Below the pieces are notes generated by a model. It saw only the letters and a program-made list of their open reading frames with translations. It did not search any database and had not been told where the DNA came from. Both the position numbers and the translations under genes were made by a program. This document shows, one piece after another, positions 5,302 through 7,497 of a stretch of 7,497 bases of DNA. Origin of the DNA: DASZMX01 sp035551475 (GTDB taxonomy: Bacteria; Verrucomicrobiota; Verrucomicrobiia; Limisphaerales; Palsa-1400); contig DASZMX010000051.1 in assembly GCA_035551475.1 (NCBI GenBank), positions 1-7,497 of the forward strand. Reading direction: 5' to 3'. The first letter of the stretch is position 1, and every line of letters begins with the position of its first letter.

Positions 5302-7434
5302 CTATTCCTTGGCGGCCATTTCCTTCTCGCGATCTTCCATGGCGGCTTTGCGCGACAGGCGGACGCGGCCTTTTTCATCGATGCCCAGGCATTTGACCCA
5401 GATTTCATCGCCCATCTTGACGATGTCCTCGGTTTGCTTGACACGGAAATTGGCCAATTCGCTGATGTGCACCAGGCCGTCGCGGCCGGGGAGGAATTCG
5501 ACGAAGCAGCCGAATTCCTTGATCGTGACAACCTTGCCGCGATAGATCTTGTTGATTTCGGCCTCGGCGGTCATGCCTTCGATCGCGTTGCGGGCGATCT
5601 TCATGCCTTCCTCGGAGACGGAGTAAATGTTGACTGTGCCATCGTCGTCGATGTTGATTTCGCAGCCGGATTCCTCGACGAGGCGCTTGATGTTTTTGCC
5701 GCCGGGCCCGATCAAGGCGCCGATCTTCTCGGGGTTGATGCGGACTTGCACGATGCGCGGCGCGTACTTGCTCATTTCCTTGCGCGTCTCGGGCATGGTC
5801 TGGGCCATGATCTTGAGAATGTCGAGGCGGGCCACGCGGGCTTTCTCGAGGGATTCTTCCATGATCTTGTGCGGCAGGCCGCGGAGCTTCAAGTCAAGTT
5901 GAAATCCGGTGATGCCATTGGACGTGCCGGCGATTTTGCAATCCATGTCGCAGAAACCGTCTTCCCAGCCAATGATGTCGGTGAGGAGTTTGTAGGCGCT
6001 GATCTTGTCCTTGTCATCGTGCTCCGTGCAAATGCCAATGCTGATGCCCGCGACGGGACGAATCATTGGAACGCCCGCGTCCATCAACGCGAGGGTGCCG
6101 CCGCACACGGTCGCCATGGAGGAGGAGCCATTCGACTCCATGATCTCGCTGGTGACGCGCACCGCGTAAGGATACGTGTCGAGCGGCAGCATCGGCTCGA
6201 TCGAACGTTCCGCGAGGGCGCCGTGGCCAATTTCGCGCCGGCCGGGGCCGCTGATGCGTCCGGTTTCGCCGACGGAATAATTGGGGAAGTTATAATGGAG
6301 AATGAATTTTTTCTCAGTCTCGCCGCCGGTGTAGGAATCAAATTCCTGGGCGTCTTCCGAGGTGCCGAGGGTGACCAGCGTCACGGCCTGGGTTTCGCCG
6401 CGGGTGAAAATGGCGGAGCCATGGGCGCGCGGCAAAAAGCCGACGTCACAAGTGATGGCGCGCACGGCATCGAAGCCGCGTCCGTCGAGACGCTTGTTGT
6501 CATTCATCACCAGACCGCGCACGGCTTCCTTTTGGATGTAGTAAAAGGCTTCCTTGAGCATGTTGTCGGTGATCTTCTCGGCGCCGAACTTCGCGACGAG
6601 CTTGGCCGCAACGTCATCGGTGACGGCTTTGACGGCTTGCTCGCGTTCGAGCTTTTTGACGGTCAACAAGGCCGGAACCATGCGTCCGCCGGCGAGATTT
6701 TTCGCTTCGGTGAGGATTTCTTCTGGGACCACGCTGACGGTGATTTCGCGTTTTTTCTTGCCGGCGCGGGCGACGAGATCGAGCTGGGCCTTGATCAAGG
6801 GCTGGCAGCATTCGTGGCCGAAACGCAAGGCGGCGATGAAATCGGCCTCGGAAATTTCCTTGGCGGCGCCTTCAAACATGACGACGTCCTCGGAATTGCC
6901 GACGTAAATCAAATCCAGATCCGACTCGCGCATTTGCGAGTGGGTGGGGTTGGCGATGAATTCGCCGCCCACGCGTCCGATGCGCAGCGCGCCGAGCGGG
7001 CCGTCCCAGGGAATATCGCTGACCGCGAGCGAGGCGGAGGCGCCGATGATCGTGAGGATATCGGAATCATTTTCGCCGTCGGCGCTGAGGAGAATGCTCT
7101 GCACCTGGACTTCGTTGAACCAGCCCTTGGGAAAGAGCGGGCGAATGGGGCGATCACAGAGGCGGCTGGTGAGAATTTCCTTCTCGGTGGGGCGGCCTTC
7201 GCGCTTGAAATAGCCGCCGGGGAATTTGCCCGCCGCGGCCGCTTTTTCGCGGTAATCCACGGTCAAGGGGAAGAATTCCTGGCCGGGCTTGGCCTTGCTG
7301 GCGGCGACGGCCGCGACCATGACGATGGTTTCGCCCAATTGGACGGTGACAGAACCGTCGGCTTGTTTGGCGAGTTTGCCGGTTTCGATGTGAATTTGCG
7401 CTGACCCGACTTGGGCCGTTACTTTTTCTGGCAT
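5302..7434 (-). CDS. pnp: polynucleotide phosphorylase (polyribonucleotide nucleotidyltransferase)
   Basis: This enzyme degrades RNA 3'-5' by phosphorolysis, releasing nucleoside diphosphates, and can add tails in reverse; it acts as a cytoplasmic trimer, often in the degradosome. At 710 residues it matches the E. coli enzyme (711). In order: first RNase PH-like domain (about 1-145), helical linker (about 240-310), second RNase PH-like domain (about 314-550, beginning KRLDGRGFDAVR), KH domain (about 561-605, with IGALIGPGGKNIK at 571-583) and S1 domain (about 628-696, with GCFVEFLPGRDGLVHISEL). Phosphate-site residues are present: Arg399-Arg400 in GPGRREIGHG and Ser438-440 in SNGSSSMATVCGG. 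Catalytic acids fit Asp492 and Asp498, with Lys500, in EDGFCDMDCKIAGT. A few extra residues near 471-477 (EHDDKDK) are a common variant length. It looks complete and functional. The start has no strong Shine-Dalgarno. rpsO often lies just upstream of pnp, but that region is outside the window. Confidence 0.98.
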   Translation of the reverse strand: MPEKVTAQVGSAQIHIETGKLAKQADGSVTVQLGETIVMVAAVAASKAKPGQEFFPLTVDYREKAAAAGKFPGGYFKREGRPTEKEILTSRLCDRPIRPLFPKGWFNEVQVQSILLSADGENDSDILTIIGASASLAVSDIPWDGPLGALRIGRVGGEFIANPTHSQMRESDLDLIYVGNSEDVVMFEGAAKEISEADFIAALRFGHECCQPLIKAQLDLVARAGKKKREITVSVVPEEILTEAKNLAGGRMVPALLTVKKLEREQAVKAVTDDVAAKLVAKFGAEKITDNMLKEAFYYIQKEAVRGLVMNDNKRLDGRGFDAVRAITCDVGFLPRAHGSAIFTRGETQAVTLVTLGTSEDAQEFDSYTGGETEKKFILHYNFPNYSVGETGRISGPGRREIGHGALAERSIEPMLPLDTYPYAVRVTSEIMESNGSSSMATVCGGTLALMDAGVPMIRPVAGISIGICTEHDDKDKISAYKLLTDIIGWEDGFCDMDCKIAGTSNGITGFQLDLKLRGLPHKIMEESLEKARVARLDILKIMAQTMPETRKEMSKYAPRIVQVRINPEKIGALIGPGGKNIKRLVEESGCEINIDDDGTVNIYSVSEEGMKIARNAIEGMTAEAEINKIYRGKVVTIKEFGCFVEFLPGRDGLVHISELANFRVKQTEDIVKMGDEIWVKCLGIDEKGRVRLSRKAAMEDREKEMAAKE

Positions 7435-7484
7435 ATGAGTAATCTTTCGGGGCTGCCAGCTTCGAGGAACTTCAATCAGCGACT

Positions 7485-7497
7485 AAAAAAGCGCCAT
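7485..7497 (-). terminator. possible second half of an upstream gene's intrinsic terminator (truncated by the window edge)
   Basis: Entering on the minus strand, the sequence reads ATGGCGC followed by six T (7490-7485), then the 50-base pnp leader. A GC-rich arm plus T-run is what the 3' half of an intrinsic terminator looks like, and it would close the gene upstream of pnp. The 5' arm, if any, is outside the window, so this cannot be confirmed here. Confidence 0.35.

Noticed and set aside
5434..7404. 656-codon plus-strand open frame opposite pnp
   Set aside because: Its codons are exactly in register with pnp codons on the other strand. It stays open because pnp avoids TTA, CTA and TCA, whose complements are stops. 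The translation is a Gly/Ala/Asp/Phe-rich sequence with no family pattern.
7435..7484. Possible regulatory hairpin in the pnp leader, as in the autoregulated E. coli pnp
   Set aside because: I found only short, weak pairings (4 bp) in these 50 bases and no convincing double-stranded target for RNase III.
1..7497. CRISPR arrays, tRNAs, insertion sequences, direct repeats or a defence or novel multi-gene system
   Set aside because: I saw no repeat-spacer pattern, transposase, terminal repeats or tRNA-like cloverleaf, and all long coding regions fall in known families except one small lipoprotein.

Overview
The window looks like a chromosomal segment of a Gram-negative, GC-rich bacterium. The closest fit is the Verrucomicrobia / PVC group (Pedosphaera / Limisphaera-like), but this is inferred from gene content and no marker settles it. 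Supporting signs are a secreted Tat-signal Gfo/Idh/MocA oxidoreductase, a GH97 glycosidase lipoprotein, several lipobox proteins, a LolC/E-type permease (which implies an outer membrane), and generally weak Shine-Dalgarno sequences.

Layout from right to left. The minus strand carries pnp (7434-5302), encoding a complete 710-residue polynucleotide phosphorylase. It is preceded at the window edge by what looks like the second half of another gene's terminator. pnp ends in a strong intrinsic terminator (5277-5234) that lies directly in front of a GH97-family glycoside hydrolase lipoprotein gene (5219-3282, minus). That gene converges on a plus-strand gene (2579-3187) for a small lipoprotein with a PepSY-like domain. 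The 94-bp gap between them holds a large nested hairpin with a T-tract, which terminates the plus-strand gene. A 217-bp divergent intergenic region (2362-2578) follows. The minus strand then carries three closely spaced genes: a Tat-exported Gfo/Idh/MocA oxidoreductase (2361-928), an unrecognised lipoprotein (890-321), and the N-terminal part of a LolC/LolE-type lipoprotein-releasing permease (283 to beyond base 1).

How the genes relate. pnp is a housekeeping RNA-decay gene with no functional link to its neighbours. The GH97 enzyme and the exported oxidoreductase suit carbohydrate processing in the envelope, as is common in polysaccharide-degrading PVC bacteria. Three lipoproteins plus a Lol-type permease give the left part an envelope flavour. 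The short gaps (37 bp each) and lack of terminators suggest that oxidoreductase, lipoprotein and permease may be co-transcribed.

I found no mobile element, CRISPR array, tRNA, rRNA or obvious new system. The points most worth a second look are regulatory: the terminator inside the GH97 leader and the nested terminator at 3207-3280. No gene-free stretch exceeds 300 bases.
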